From contig NC_087073.1 of assembly GCF_026151205.1 (NCBI RefSeq), positions 22,419,779-22,483,778 on the forward strand: a stretch of DNA of 64,000 bases. The letters are read 5' to 3'. The notes beneath the pieces were generated by a model, which did no database searches, had not been told where the DNA came from, and worked only from the letters and a program-made list of their open reading frames with translations. Made by a program: the position numbers and the translations under genes. Position 1 is the stretch's first letter, and each line of letters begins with the position of its first letter. The stretch is from Bolinopsis microptera (Eukaryota > Ctenophora > Tentaculata > Lobata > Bolinopsidae). Below are positions 33,430-44,429 of the stretch, in pieces.

Positions 33430-33467
33430 TGTCAGGTGTGAGTGACATAAGTCACTCACACCTGACA
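33430..33467. repeat. Perfect inverted repeat, 17-bp arms, at satellite boundary
   Basis: TGTCAGGTGTGAGTGAC (33430-33446), loop ATAA, and the exact reverse complement (33451-33467). The second satellite block starts within about ten bases on the right. Confidence 0.92.
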
Positions 33468-33474
33468 TGCTCAG

Positions 33475-36400
33475 AAATGTTCTTATTTGAAAATGAATTT
33501 TCGTTTTGTAAAGATTTCTGCTGTGAGCTTCCTCCGACCCAAATCAAACTTCTAGCACCTCAATCGTGTCATTTGGCATCTATAGTTGACTGACTAATTG
33601 GTTGCAGGTCAGAAATTCGGCCAAAACTGTAAAATTTCAGCCCTGGAAATTTCAGCTTCAAAAACTGAAAATGGGACAGAGTATGGGACAGTATGATTTT
33701 CCAATTTTTTCGAGATTTTGACTTCCAGTACCCCAATTTGGTTTCATACCATCATCAATTAACTGACTAATTGGTTTGTGGGCAAAAATTTCATCCGATC
33801 TGTCAAATGTGTGTTCAGACATTTTCATATCTGAAAATGGGACAGAGTTTTGAAAATACAAGTTTTCGTTTTGTAAAGATTTCTGCTGTGAGCTTCCTCC
33901 AACCCAAATCAAACTTCTAGCACCTCAATCGTGTCATTTGGCATCTATAGTTGACTGACTAATTGGTTGCAGGTCAGAAATTCGGCCAAAACTGTAAAAT
34001 TTCAGCCCTGGAAATTTCAGCTTCAAAAACTGAAAATGGGACAGAGTATGGGACAGTATGATTTTCCAATTTTTTCGAGATTTTGACTTCCAGTACCCCA
34101 ATTTGGTTTCATACCATCATCAATTAACTGAATAATTGGTTTGTGGGCAAAAATTTCATCCGATCTGTCAAATGTGTGTTCAGAAATTTTCATATCTGAA
34201 AATGGGACAGAGTTTTGAAAATACAAGTTTTCGTTTTGTAAAGATTTCTGCTGTGAGCTTCCTCCAACCCAAATCAAACTTCTAGCACCTCAATCGTGTC
34301 ATTTGGCATCTATAGTTGACTGACTAATTGGTTGCAGGTCAGAAATTCGGCCAAAACTGTAAAATTTCAGTCCTGGAAATTTCAGCTTCAAAAACTGAAA
34401 ATGGGACAGAGTATGGGACAGTATGATTTTCCAATTTTTTCGAGATTTTGACTTCCAGTACCCCAATTTGGTTTCATACCATCATCAATTAACTGACTAA
34501 TTGGTTTGTGGGCAAAAATTTCATCCGATCTGTCAAATGTGTGTTCAGACATTTTCATATCTGAAAATGGGACAGAGTTTTGAAAATACAAGTTTTCGTT
34601 TTGTAAAGATTTCTGCTGTGAGCTTCCTCCAACCCAAATCAAACTTCTAGCACCTCAATCGTGTCATTTGGCATCTATAGTTGACTGACTAATTGGTTGC
34701 AGGTCAGAAATTCTTCCAAAACTGTAAAATTTCAGCCCTGGAAATTTCAGCTTCAAAAACTGAAAATGGGACAGAGTATGGGACAGTATGATTTTCCAAT
34801 TTTTTCGAGATTTTGACTTCCAGTACCCCAATTTGGTTTCATACCATCATCAATTAACTGACTAATTCGTTTGTGGGCAAAAATTTCATCCGATCTGTCA
34901 AATGTGTGTTCAGAAATTTTCATATCTGAAAATGGGACAGAGTTTTGAAAATACAAGTTTTCGTTTTGTAAAGATTTCTGCTGTGAGCTTCCTCCAACCC
35001 AAATCAAACTTCTAGCACCTCAATCGTGTCATTTGGCATCTATAGTTGACTGACTAATTGGTTGCGGGTCAGAAATTCGGCCAAAACTGTAAAATTTCAG
35101 CCCTGGAAATTTCAGCTTCAAAAACTGAAAATGGGACAGAGTAGGGTAAGGCACGTAATTTTGTCAGGGTACCTAATTTTGTCATTTTGCTCTGAAAAAC
35201 TGCCTCGGCTCGGAATTTCAGCTTGAAAGAAAAGGTTTGTGTATAAAAAGAAAGCTTAGACTTTGCTGACACTGCTCCTACAAAGTTTTAGTTTCTAGCT
35301 CTTTTGCATCTGTGTCAAAAATGAAGGCGAAACTGTTAACCCGAAAAATAAATAAGATCCTTAAGGTTTTCTTAAGGAATTTTCAAAATTTTGATTTATT
35401 GCTATTTCAAAAGTAATTGAGCTAGCTTCATGCCATTGCATATTTCAAATATCTTCTACAGCAGAAGTATACGTACAAATTTTCAAGTCTCTAGCGCAAT
35501 TATTGTTCAAGTTACAGAGGGTGACAAAATTAGGTTCGATTTTGCCAAAAGTACCTAATTTTGTCAAAAAAATCGACCTTTCTCAAATTTCTTGTAAATC
35601 ACAGATTGTGTTGAAAATGGCCTTATACAACTATTCTGAAGTTTTTTTGCCCATAAGATATGTATAAGGTACTTATAATAGCATAACACTTATAATAGCA
35701 TATTTTCGCCGAGGTGGATAATCTGATTTTTTCAATCTAAAATGACTAAAAAAATATTTGATGAAATTACTAAGCAAGTGATCTATCTACAGACATGAAA
35801 ATTTCAACCTAGACCTAGAACCAATCGTTTTTCAAGATACCAGTGGTTTCAGGGGCATTTGGGGGCTATTTTCTAAGATTAGATACCCAAAAAGTGTCAT
35901 CTTTTCATCAAGCTACAAAACTATGAAAACATCATATCTTTGGGATTTTTGAGGTCAATGTTGGTAAAAAAGCGCTCGAATGATGCATCCAGGTAGTCTA
36001 AAATACCGAGAAACGGTTACTTTTTGCACAATCTTCAAGTGACAAAATTAGGTTCGGGGTGACAAAATTAAGTAAAGTCACCTAATTTTGTCATTTTTTC
36101 AAAATAATTTTTTTGAACATCTTCAACCCCAGCAATTTCGATCATTTTTGTGTTAGAACTTGCCTAGACTGTCTACTATAACATGGTGGAGGTTTCATCT
36201 AAATCGGAATTTCAGACGAGGTTAAAACCCATGGTTTATATCAGGCAGTCGGAAAATTGCCAAAAAATGACAAAATTATGTGCTTTACCCTATGGGACAG
36301 TATGATTTTCCAATTTTTTCGAGATTTTGACTTCCAGTACCCCAATTTGGTTTCATACCATCATCAATTAACTGACTAATTGGTTTGTGGGCAAAAATTT

Positions 36401-36725
36401 CATCCAATCTGTCAAATGTGTGTTCAGAAATTTTCATATCTGAAAATGGGACAGAGTTTTGAAAATACAACTTTTCGTTTTGTAAAGATTTCTGCTGTGA
36501 GCTTCCTCCGACCCAAATCAAACTTCTAGCACCTCAATCGTGTCATTTGGCATCTATAGTTGACTGACTAATTGGTTGCGGGTCAGAAATTCGGCCAAAA
36601 CTTTAAAATTTCGGTCCTGGAAATTTCATCTTCAAAAACTGAAAATGGGACAGAGAATGGGACAATATAATTATTCAATTTTTGGTGTGCAAAAAGTCCG
36701 TCCAATCTCTCAAAATTGTCATTAG
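33475..36725. repeat. Second satellite block, 365-bp units, diverged subfamily
   Basis: The family is the one in 3.3-20 kb, but with block-specific variants (TTTTGTAAAGATTTCTGCTG, CGACCCAAATCAAACTTC, GTCATTTGGCATC). Four near-identical units repeat every 365 bp (equivalent points 33658, 34023, 34388, 34753). A fifth is interrupted by a transposon at 35144-36290 and resumes after it. The right edge decays near 36660-36725. Each unit holds an 84-codon minus-strand frame, but the 365-bp period breaks the frame between units and I do not call it a gene. Confidence 0.95.
35144..36290. mobile_element. 1147-bp non-autonomous DNA transposon, TA target site
   Basis: Terminal inverted repeats of about 23 bp, beginning GGGTAARGCACRTAATTTTG, with two mismatches. 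TA is duplicated at 35142-35143 and 36291-36292. Removing element plus one TA restores the satellite sequence GGGACAGAGTATGGGACAG seen intact at 33670, 34035 and 34400, which proves the insertion. The motif ACCTAATTTTGTCA or its complement recurs near both ends and inside (about 35166, 35527, 35559, 36042, 36079). There is no transposase frame. Confidence 0.9.
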
Positions 36726-37384
36726 TGTCTCATACGAGCATTTATAAACTCCGATCTGATAGAGTTGTATTGAAAACGGCCTTGTTTTGAAATGAATCAA
36801 GTTTAGCTATGATTGAGCGCAGCGCAATTCCGCTACACACATTGCGTAAAATGAAAAGTTTTATCGCAAATAATGAGATGCGCGTTACGTACTTTACTAA
36901 TATTTGCTGTGACCGATTGATCCTTTCCGTATATAATGCACTAATAAATAACCTTTCAAGAGTTTATAATGAATCCTTGTGTGGAGTTGAATCGCTATTT
37001 ACAGAGACCACTTACACTATTAACAGAGAATGATTCAGATGAAATGAACAAGCAGGATATTAGTAAATAGTTTGAAGTTGACATTTGGTTGAAAGCGAGT
37101 GACAATAGATTCAACTTTTATAACTATTCAATTTGTTGAATGGGTTTATATTTACAAGTTATAATACATCACAAAAAATATTTTCGCTACAATAGAAATC
37201 ATCTACTTAAAATATAAGAGAGTTGAATTTAACCAAAATTACAACAATTAATTTTGGAAGTTTCGAGTAGATTGCATAGCAAGGAAAAGGCAGGAGAAAG
37301 CGGCGACAAGACACATCACATGTAATTTCTATTGTTATCGACGTACATCATTCTTACTTTATCAACTTTAAAAATTACAAAATT
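36726..37384. other. Intergenic, no gene recognised
   Basis: AT-rich sequence downstream of the C2HC zinc-finger gene, probably including its 3' UTR (minus strand). A 74-codon plus frame at 36809-37033 has no recognisable domain. Confidence 0.4.
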
Positions 37385-38911
37385 TCATTTCATACACTGT
37401 TTTTGATGAATAACCAGAGACCGGACTGTAAACGATTTATTGCAGTTAATACAGGGTACAAACTTCCCCGTTACGAATTTACCGATGACTTGAGTTGGTG
37501 AGCTCAAACCGTTGGTAGTGAAGGAGTTACCCCCTTCTTCAGCGTTATTCGGAGCCCGACTTATATCTGGAACAGTGATCGACTTATTTAGCTCATCTTG
37601 ATTCTTGATAGCACACCGCATCTCATGCTCCTCAATTACATCAGCTCTGAAGCTACGGTTACAAATATCACAGGCGACAAGTTCTTGTTTTGGAGCGTAG
37701 GGAGGTTTTGGGACCTTGGTGGTGGTGGACGGTGGTATGGTGATGGAGCGAGTCATGGTGGTTTTCTGGCAGTAATTATGGTAGTGGGTGTTGAGTTTGC
37801 TCTTCAGCACGATCAGACCGCACACCATACAGTTCATAACCAGACCAGGATCCACACCCAGTATCAGATCTACTTCCACTTCTAGGCTGGTGTCCAGACT
37901 GGAACTCAGTCTGTCTGCAGATGGTGGTCTGGGAGAGTAGCGAGCGTATGGGTTACCTTTAACATTGTTAGCATTACCCTTAACATTGTTAACATTGCCT
38001 GACAGTGGCTCGATCCTCTTAGGAGGAGTTTGTGGAGGGGTTAACTGAGGTTTTTGCTTTTTTGGGGAAACTTTTTCGGAGGGACCCTTTGGACCAAAAA
38101 TCTTCTTAGGAGCTGCAGAGCAATTTCTAATGTGAACAGCGATGACGTTAAGGGGGTATTTCTTATTGCAGTACGTACACTCAGAAGAATCTGAAGTTTG
38201 GGGTAGAGGTTCTGACCGAGATCTGCACTTTTTAATGTGGATGTTAATAGCATTGTGACTGATGGCTTTGCCGCAGAACTGGCAGGGAACAGTTTGCAGT
38301 GGTCCTCTGGAGAGGGTCAGGTTCGCTGTTGTATGTGATCTGCCTTGTAGAACGTTGGTCGCATTGTTGTTCACTGTTTTCGTGGGGATGTTGGTATTGA
38401 ATTGACCTGTTTTCTTCTTCTCGATAGTGTTGCTTGAAAATGTTTTCTCTTTTTTCATGGCGATAGCATCAACTTGCTGACCGTCAACAACATGCACTCG
38501 TTGCCCATAATATCCCGAATTGGATTTCAAGGCCGCAGCTGGTGCCATCTTCAGATTGCAGCAAACTTTCTCGTGAGATTCAATCCTAGTGGGCAGGAAC
38601 TTTCTTGAACAATTCCTGCATGGCACCAAATTCTCAGTAGCTGCAATATTAGACGCCATGTTAATCTTCTCAATCTGAGCTGCCCTAGCTGTGGGATCAG
38701 CACTGAACGGTTCATCGAACTCTACCGGCTTCACCGGTTTGGCTTGTCTCTTGCTCTTTGGAAGCTTCTGGTTTTGGATATCCCATTTCTTCAAGCACTG
38801 AGGCTCATGAATGCCAATGCTGCGGGTCCCAAACTCTCGCCCGCATATGTAGCAGACAACTCCAACTTGTCTCAGACCCATGTTGACGAATGTTTGTCCT
38901 GGTGTGGTCAC
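37385..38911 (-). CDS. C2HC zinc-finger protein, ZNF474/ZC2HC1-like, seven fingers
   Basis: A 508-residue intronless frame. It starts MTTPGQTFVNMGLRQVGVVC and has seven CxxC-x11-H-x3/4-C fingers: C20-C23-H35-C39, then fingers near residues 98, 211, 245, 362, 415 and 488, the last ending HQKQCMK at the stop. Between them lie basic, Pro- and Ser-rich linkers and a short repeat (NNVKGN, twice). The first finger with CYICGREFG and HEPQCLKKW is the hallmark of ZNF474-type proteins, which in vertebrates are expressed in testis and ciliated tissue. Seven fingers is more than I recall for vertebrate ZNF474. The start Met lies upstream of the first finger by the usual spacing. Minus-strand CCDC148 lies about 0.9 kb upstream. 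The molecular function of the family is not established. Confidence 0.87.
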   Translation of the reverse strand: MTTPGQTFVNMGLRQVGVVCYICGREFGTRSIGIHEPQCLKKWDIQNQKLPKSKRQAKPVKPVEFDEPFSADPTARAAQIEKINMASNIAATENLVPCRNCSRKFLPTRIESHEKVCCNLKMAPAAALKSNSGYYGQRVHVVDGQQVDAIAMKKEKTFSSNTIEKKKTGQFNTNIPTKTVNNNATNVLQGRSHTTANLTLSRGPLQTVPCQFCGKAISHNAINIHIKKCRSRSEPLPQTSDSSECTYCNKKYPLNVIAVHIRNCSAAPKKIFGPKGPSEKVSPKKQKPQLTPPQTPPKRIEPLSGNVNNVKGNANNVKGNPYARYSPRPPSADRLSSSLDTSLEVEVDLILGVDPGLVMNCMVCGLIVLKSKLNTHYHNYCQKTTMTRSITIPPSTTTKVPKPPYAPKQELVACDICNRSFRADVIEEHEMRCAIKNQDELNKSITVPDISRAPNNAEEGGNSFTTNGLSSPTQVIGKFVTGKFVPCINCNKSFTVRSLVIHQKQCMK

Positions 38912-39523
38912 ATTAGGATGGTTAACTGGACACCAGCTACGTCACCATGTGCTAGTTGGAAAAGTGTTGTGTTAACTAGTAACTAACTTATAACAAAGCT
39001 AGTTTTTAATTTGATTGAAGGAGAAAACCGAGATTATCAAAAGTATAATTTTAGCGTTCGTAAGCAGTAATTTGACAGGAGATGTATCGAGAGAAAAGCT
39101 ATCTAGATAAGACCAAGATTTCTACAAAACACAAAATGTAAGCTCTCAAGTTATTGTATTTCTATCTATAAAATGTAACAAGCAGATAATTCAACACGAT
39201 TCTTCGTGCTTGAGGCTCTTTAGTATGGACGACCGCGACACAGCTAAGCATCGGAATATTACCATTATTAGTATCACAATTAAACGTTATCGCTTATCTT
39301 AACTCCTATTCGATCAGCAAATGACGTGAAAGCATGTATTCGCACGCATGATCAGAAACACGCAAAACTATTTAAAAGAATACGTATCAAACTGTGATAT
39401 TCTAGAACAAATCAAGTTTAGTTTTGTTAGACAAGTGACAACAGGGACAGAGACAAAATTGGGATAATAATTGAGGATCAGTAGTCAATACAGTTTTTGG
39501 CCGGATTGTAACAGTTTTTTCAA
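38912..39523. other. Intergenic between two minus-strand genes
   Basis: Probable 5' region of the C2HC gene and 3' flank of CCDC148. It is AT-rich; no further gene or clear promoter element was recognised. Confidence 0.4.
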
Positions 39524-39529
39524 TTTATT
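39524..39529 (-). terminator. Candidate polyadenylation signal of CCDC148
   Basis: TTTATT on the plus strand is AATAAA on the minus strand, about 245 bases beyond the CCDC148 stop codon and followed by T-rich minus-strand sequence. Confidence 0.45.
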
Positions 39530-39772
39530 AAAATAATTCTATTAAAAAAAACAGTCGCTTTGAACTGAACCAAAGAAAATTAGGCCAAGGGCAAGGTGAT
39601 GGTCCACTGAATGGCTGAATGAAACCAAACTGGCCTGAGGATCACAGCAGTACAAACGCGATTAATCTCAACCGGTATATAGAGTTTCAGAAAATTAAAT
39701 TAGATCTATACCTTAACCAAATCCCATTGCTGGGCAACCCCAAAAACAAATGTTTAACATGCACATTATCAA

Positions 39773-41521
39773 CTATGTCTCATTATCTTTCTTAAAAACA
39801 GTAGAAATCATGTCTTTACGGGGTTCAACGGGAGGTGCAATATTTTTCATGATTTGTCTGCCATAATCAGTAGTCATTAAACCAGCATTTCGTAAAGCCT
39901 TCTCCACCTTCCACCTCATATCGCCAGATATAGCACTATCTTCATATCCCACAACTTTGAACAGCTGAAACTTTCCGATATAATCTGATTCCTTCAACCT
40001 AGCCGTGGTTGCTTTAGTGTCTCGGTGCACTCTAGCAGGATCATAAGGAGCCTCCACAGCGACTGTAGCAGCTAGTTTATCTAACTGCTCCTTTCTGCGC
40101 TGCTCCTCCTCGTGTTGCTGGGCCTCTGCAGCTGCTTGTTCTTCTAGTTTCTTGTCGTGAAGCTCGTGACGGTGATCAACACGCTTTTTCCCAGCTGCTA
40201 GCTTGTTCTTTTTCATAGCGGCTTGCTTATCCTTAAGCTGCTCCAGCCTTCTCTCGAACTCTTTCTGTTTGTCTTCCTTCATTTCGTTGAAAACCTGGAT
40301 CTTATCTTTGTCCGCTTTTCTTTGTTTTGCTCGTCTTCGTTCAAACTCTGCTCTCTCCTTGTTCATGCGTTCCTGATACCCTGATAATTCTTTCTCCTCT
40401 GCTCGAATCTTCTTCAACTTATCAGCTCGACACCTCAGTAAATTCTCGAATATTCGTGCTGTGTTCTCTTTCTGCGACAGAATTTCATCAGCTTTCTGTC
40501 GCATTTCCCTAACCTGGACCCATTGCTGTTTACAATCTGCCTCTGCGGTCGCTACCAGCTTCTGCAAAGCACTTTGGTGCATGTGCTTGATGGATTTCCT
40601 GTGTTCCCAATACATGTCATATAACTGCACCCACTCGCCATGCTCCTTCAACTCGAGCTCCGTTTTATGGCACATGACCAGTTTTAGCATTTCCAGACAC
40701 AGTGTACTTCTCTGAAACTTATCCACAGGGTACTGGTGAGTGATATGTCTGAAGAGGATGTGGTCCTCGTTACACCAACCACCGTGCTTCCCTTTATCCA
40801 GCATGATGCTGTAGTAATCCCTCAACTCCATCAATACATCATTGTACTTCTTATCCACAGACAAGTACTCTTCAATGTATTCACATATCGTTTCTTCATG
40901 AGGGAACTTTAGTCTGAGTAGAGATTCAGTTACACTCTCTGCCTCAAACTCCCACGCTTTTAGAACTGAATTAAATACACTGAGATCATTGTCCAAAGAT
41001 TGACCCTGGTCATTCAGGACATCCAAAATATGATTTTGTTGAGAAGTCATGGTTTCGTAAATTGGTTTAATGTCAATGGCATTGCTAGTGTCTGGTTTGA
41101 GAAGCCACTGTTGCATATCCTCTATAAATTCCCAAACTGGCTGAATCGTTCCTACTTCAAATGCTTTAAATTCTTCTTGCATGCTATTCAAAAACTCGCA
41201 AATTTCATTTTCACACAAAAGCTGACTGGGATCAGCCTGTTCGCTGATAACTGCTGAAATTGATCTTATCTGAGACTTGATGGAAATATCTTCTTTCAAC
41301 CAAACCTCCTTATGCTGATTAAAGGCAGATGTGGTACCATATCGTGTTTTAACACTGTTGAACTTTTTCAGATGCTGTCTGTCGAGGTGAAGTTTCAGTT
41401 TTTCCTGCTGTAACTTGAGACGCAATTCTTTGTAGTCGACATGTCTGTATGTTTGGTTAGCTTGAGCGTTTGATCCCACACAAAACTTTGTAGCTAAATC
41501 ATCAATATTACCTTTTCCCAT
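39773..41521 (-). CDS. CCDC148: CCDC148-like coiled-coil protein
   Basis: 582 residues if read from the Met at 41521 (MGKGNIDDLATKFC). The open frame runs on to 41614, but a TTATTCCAG acceptor ends at 41534, so those upstream codons are probably intron and a further 5' exon may exist. Landmarks of CCDC148: VDYKELRLKL near the N-terminus, a Trp-containing KEVWLKED, DNDLSVFN, then EDHILFRHITHQYP followed by RSTLCLEMLK. After this come about 200 residues of charged coiled coil rich in Glu, Lys and Arg, with KAEEKELSGY-type heptads, and a C-terminal globular stretch containing RVHRDTKATTARLKESDYIG. The family is associated with cilia and is restricted to organisms with motile cilia or flagella as far as I know. 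No frameshift is seen. Confidence 0.83.
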   Translation of the reverse strand: MGKGNIDDLATKFCVGSNAQANQTYRHVDYKELRLKLQQEKLKLHLDRQHLKKFNSVKTRYGTTSAFNQHKEVWLKEDISIKSQIRSISAVISEQADPSQLLCENEICEFLNSMQEEFKAFEVGTIQPVWEFIEDMQQWLLKPDTSNAIDIKPIYETMTSQQNHILDVLNDQGQSLDNDLSVFNSVLKAWEFEAESVTESLLRLKFPHEETICEYIEEYLSVDKKYNDVLMELRDYYSIMLDKGKHGGWCNEDHILFRHITHQYPVDKFQRSTLCLEMLKLVMCHKTELELKEHGEWVQLYDMYWEHRKSIKHMHQSALQKLVATAEADCKQQWVQVREMRQKADEILSQKENTARIFENLLRCRADKLKKIRAEEKELSGYQERMNKERAEFERRRAKQRKADKDKIQVFNEMKEDKQKEFERRLEQLKDKQAAMKKNKLAAGKKRVDHRHELHDKKLEEQAAAEAQQHEEEQRRKEQLDKLAATVAVEAPYDPARVHRDTKATTARLKESDYIGKFQLFKVVGYEDSAISGDMRWKVEKALRNAGLMTTDYGRQIMKNIAPPVEPRKDMISTVFKKDNET

Positions 41522-41639
41522 ATAAGTGTTTACCTGGAATAATTTGGTTATTTTCTTGCTAAATTCACAGAAGGTTTTAAAAATGTACATCGAAACAAAC
41601 AAGTGAAATAACATGGAGTATGGAAGAGAAAATGTAAGA

Positions 41640-42632
41640 GATGTAGTAGCCCCTTTTTATTTGATCACAGTATAAAATTTCTAAAAACAGGACTTAGTGT
41701 CATGGCTAGTTGACTAGAGTCGGGAAAAAAGAGGGTGAGTTGGAAGGCAGGTTAAATAAATTATACAGCTATGGTATTAACGTGTAACAGTTCAAATGTG
41801 TGACATATGTGAATATATCAATCTATGTGCTTATATAGAATATTTGTATTTTTGATAATTAAAGATCATAACATAAGGCCTGGCCTGTTATAGGCTTTCA
41901 AAGACAAGGTACAAACAACACTGTCAACTGTTAAATCCTAGTTTCACGTTCAACTTAGTCATCATTAAGCAAAAAACTTGTTGGCCAAAGAGTATCTATC
42001 TTCAAAGAAGTTTATAGTCAGTTATTTCGAAACCAGTAATCTCTTCATCATATGCCAAAACTTGAATTGTTATTCATCAGTGATTTATATTGTATTCTTT
42101 ACATAGCCTAGAATCACTACCTCTGATGGAACATTTTAATGGACAACCAAAAGCTGCTTATGATTAATGATTATTGATTAATCATGACGTAACACAAGGC
42201 TGTGAGTATCGACAGTGCTATATTTTAAATGTTTCATGGAAACTTTTTCGAAATCGACTTTTTAGAACTGTTTCTAATAGAGTATCTGATAGTAATATTT
42301 ATCAGCTGCTTTTAATCCCATCGAAAAAATAGCCGAATTTATCGCTGGTCAAAGGTCAGCACTCAAAACTTATGAGTAAATGCATTGCGCCACAAAATTA
42401 TGTGCATTAAAAATTGAGTCTAAAAATCATTAAGAAGATTTGGTTAAGAATTTTACGATTTTTCCACAACCTTTACTTGCTAATCCGTGGGTACTAAATC
42501 ACTCTACGCTGGAACTTTAAGATTTTTCTAAAAGGGTCCCTGGCAGGTTAAATTACAAATTAAAAGTTGAATTGATGTATTTTTGAATGTATCCTTATTC
42601 ACCATCTAACAAAACAACTTACAGTTCCAACA
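41640..42632. other. Upstream region of CCDC148, no gene recognised
   Basis: AT-rich sequence. It may hold a 5' non-coding exon or promoter of CCDC148, but no motif is convincing. Confidence 0.4.
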
Positions 42633-42776
42633 ATGACTGGTAGAGAAACTGCTGCTCTCCTCACTATTGAGGGATATACAAGAACATTTGCCAGGCTGGT
42701 AGCTGAATATGATCTTATGGCTAGTATCTCCAAGAAGGTCATTCTAGAGCATTGGTGCCGGAAGAGGACAATTTGA
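42633..42776 (+). pseudogene. Unrecognised short frame, possible exon or gene fragment
   Basis: Just after a TTACAG acceptor-like site, a 47-codon frame reads MTGRETAALLTIEGYTRTFA then RLVAEYDLMASISKKVILEH and WCRKRTI, then stop. Composition looks protein-like. Sequence beyond the stop still looks coding in other frames (a plus frame at 42808-42990, and AKFGVYLCYRAEYHPCFAV-like residues in the first frame). This suggests a decayed gene copy or an exon with a missed donor. I do not recognise the family. Confidence 0.3.
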
Positions 42777-43645
42777 GACAAGGCTCATTCGGGAGCAGGG
42801 GCTAAATTTGGGGTATATCTATGCTATCGAGCCGAATACCATCCATGTTTTGCTGTTGGAGATTGAACTGAATAGTCTTGATGGCCAGTACGACATTGAC
42901 ACACCACTCTATAACAAAGAGTTTGAGTTTGAGTTCAATGAGATTGTGATGTCGTTGATGATAAATACAATACAATACACCCTTGTGTAGTGCAGGAATT
43001 TCTGTTTCGCTGTCAGGTGAGTTAAATAATGAATTCCTTCCGGCCTGGGGGACCTCAGACTTTTGTGTTCATAATCACAATTGAAGATATAGTGGAATGA
43101 CAGTTAAGTGGACAGCCCCGTCCAGTAAAACTGCTTTGCTATTTATCCTGGAAGTTAAGTTTCTACTTTCTTCGCCAGTTTAATGTTTTCTTATTTCACT
43201 GAAAAATGTGTTAAGTAAGTAAGTCAGTAAGTAAAGATTATGACATAGCATCATCACAAGTGTCTACAAAATATCATTGCACTAAATAGAAAAATAATTT
43301 AAATAAATATACTTTTCCATCAACATTAATAATTCATAATTTAACAAATTCAATTTTATTAATTAATAAAATCTAATACATTATCTATAAATAATTCATT
43401 AATACTTCCCAGTGGAATAAAGATTTATAAACGCTTCTTTGCCACAAAAAGATGAAACCAAAGATATTCATTATGTTTCTCCTTATGGCTTAAATAGCTG
43501 GGTCCTTCAATTTTCCCTAAAACTTCATTCGAAACATTCCAAAAATAAAAATCATTTACACTGTTTTTAGAAATCATTTCTTTCTTAAATCCTTCCAATC
43601 TAACTTTAAAGCTTAAAACTGTCGACTAGTTCTTGACATCTGATT

Positions 43646-43768
43646 GACATACGTTGCATGCCACTTTACGCGTTTGTATCACGTGGTGACCCCCCTGTAG
43701 AATTTCGACGATACAGGGGGAGCCGCGCACTCGTGCGCGGCGGGTCATACAACGTATGACAAATATCT
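43646..43768. mobile_element. Small MITE-like repeat, copy 1
   Basis: The ends are inverted copies GACATACGTTGCATG and, on the other strand, GTCATACGTTGTATG. Inside are two hairpins: CCCCCTGTA...TACAGGGGG and GCCGCGCAC-TC-GTGCGCGGC. A diverged copy lies in opposite orientation at 55415-55500. No clear target duplication was found. Confidence 0.6.
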
Positions 43769-44429
43769 CTGATATTTGTGATACGTAACACGTATCAAAC
43801 ATCTGAAGGGAGTTTGTTCTAATAAGGAATGACTCGCTCCGGAAGAAAAGAAGACTGAAGATTCCTGACTTTAGTTACACTCTTATTACATTTATTGGTT
43901 GAAATTAGATTAAGACCAGATCTGGTCATTCTGTTAACATTTAAAAATTATTATAATTTGATGCGCGGCGCGTCTAGTAATAAATAATGCTACAAAATCA
44001 TTTGTTGTTTTTAGTCAAAATATACCATCTAAAGTTTTTTAAGTTTCGTTACTTTTAACATTAAAAATGTTTTTGAATGTGAATGTTTTATTTTGTTAAT
44101 GTAATCGTTTTAAAAGTTTGATTTCTTTTCCATTTTCTGTTTTCGTATTTTCGAATAACCCCCAAATCTTTTTCCTGTGCAGATACTTCTAGTTACCACT
44201 CCATTTATAATATAATTCAGTTAAGGATTATAATTCAGATTAATATGAACTACTTTACACTTGGCAGGATGAATGTTTTAAGTGCCAAAAACTCTCCCAA
44301 ATTTCTAGTTTCTAAAATATCAATCAGGATACACTTCCATGGTTAGCTGCTTTACAAACTAAATTAGATCATCTGTCAAATAATTTAATCATATTTTTAA
44401 CATTGTCATGTAAAACGTTTATATAAAGA

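Noticed and set aside
33658-35007. Four 84-residue minus-strand frames starting MIWVGGSSQQKSLQNENLYF
   Set aside because: They are copies of one satellite unit. The 365-bp period breaks the frame between units, and there is no domain, splice or promoter evidence. The ENLYFQ inside (a known protease-site sequence) is coincidence.
42633-42776. eIF3E-like start (AEYDL) in the orphan frame
   Set aside because: Only five residues match; the following residues do not align.
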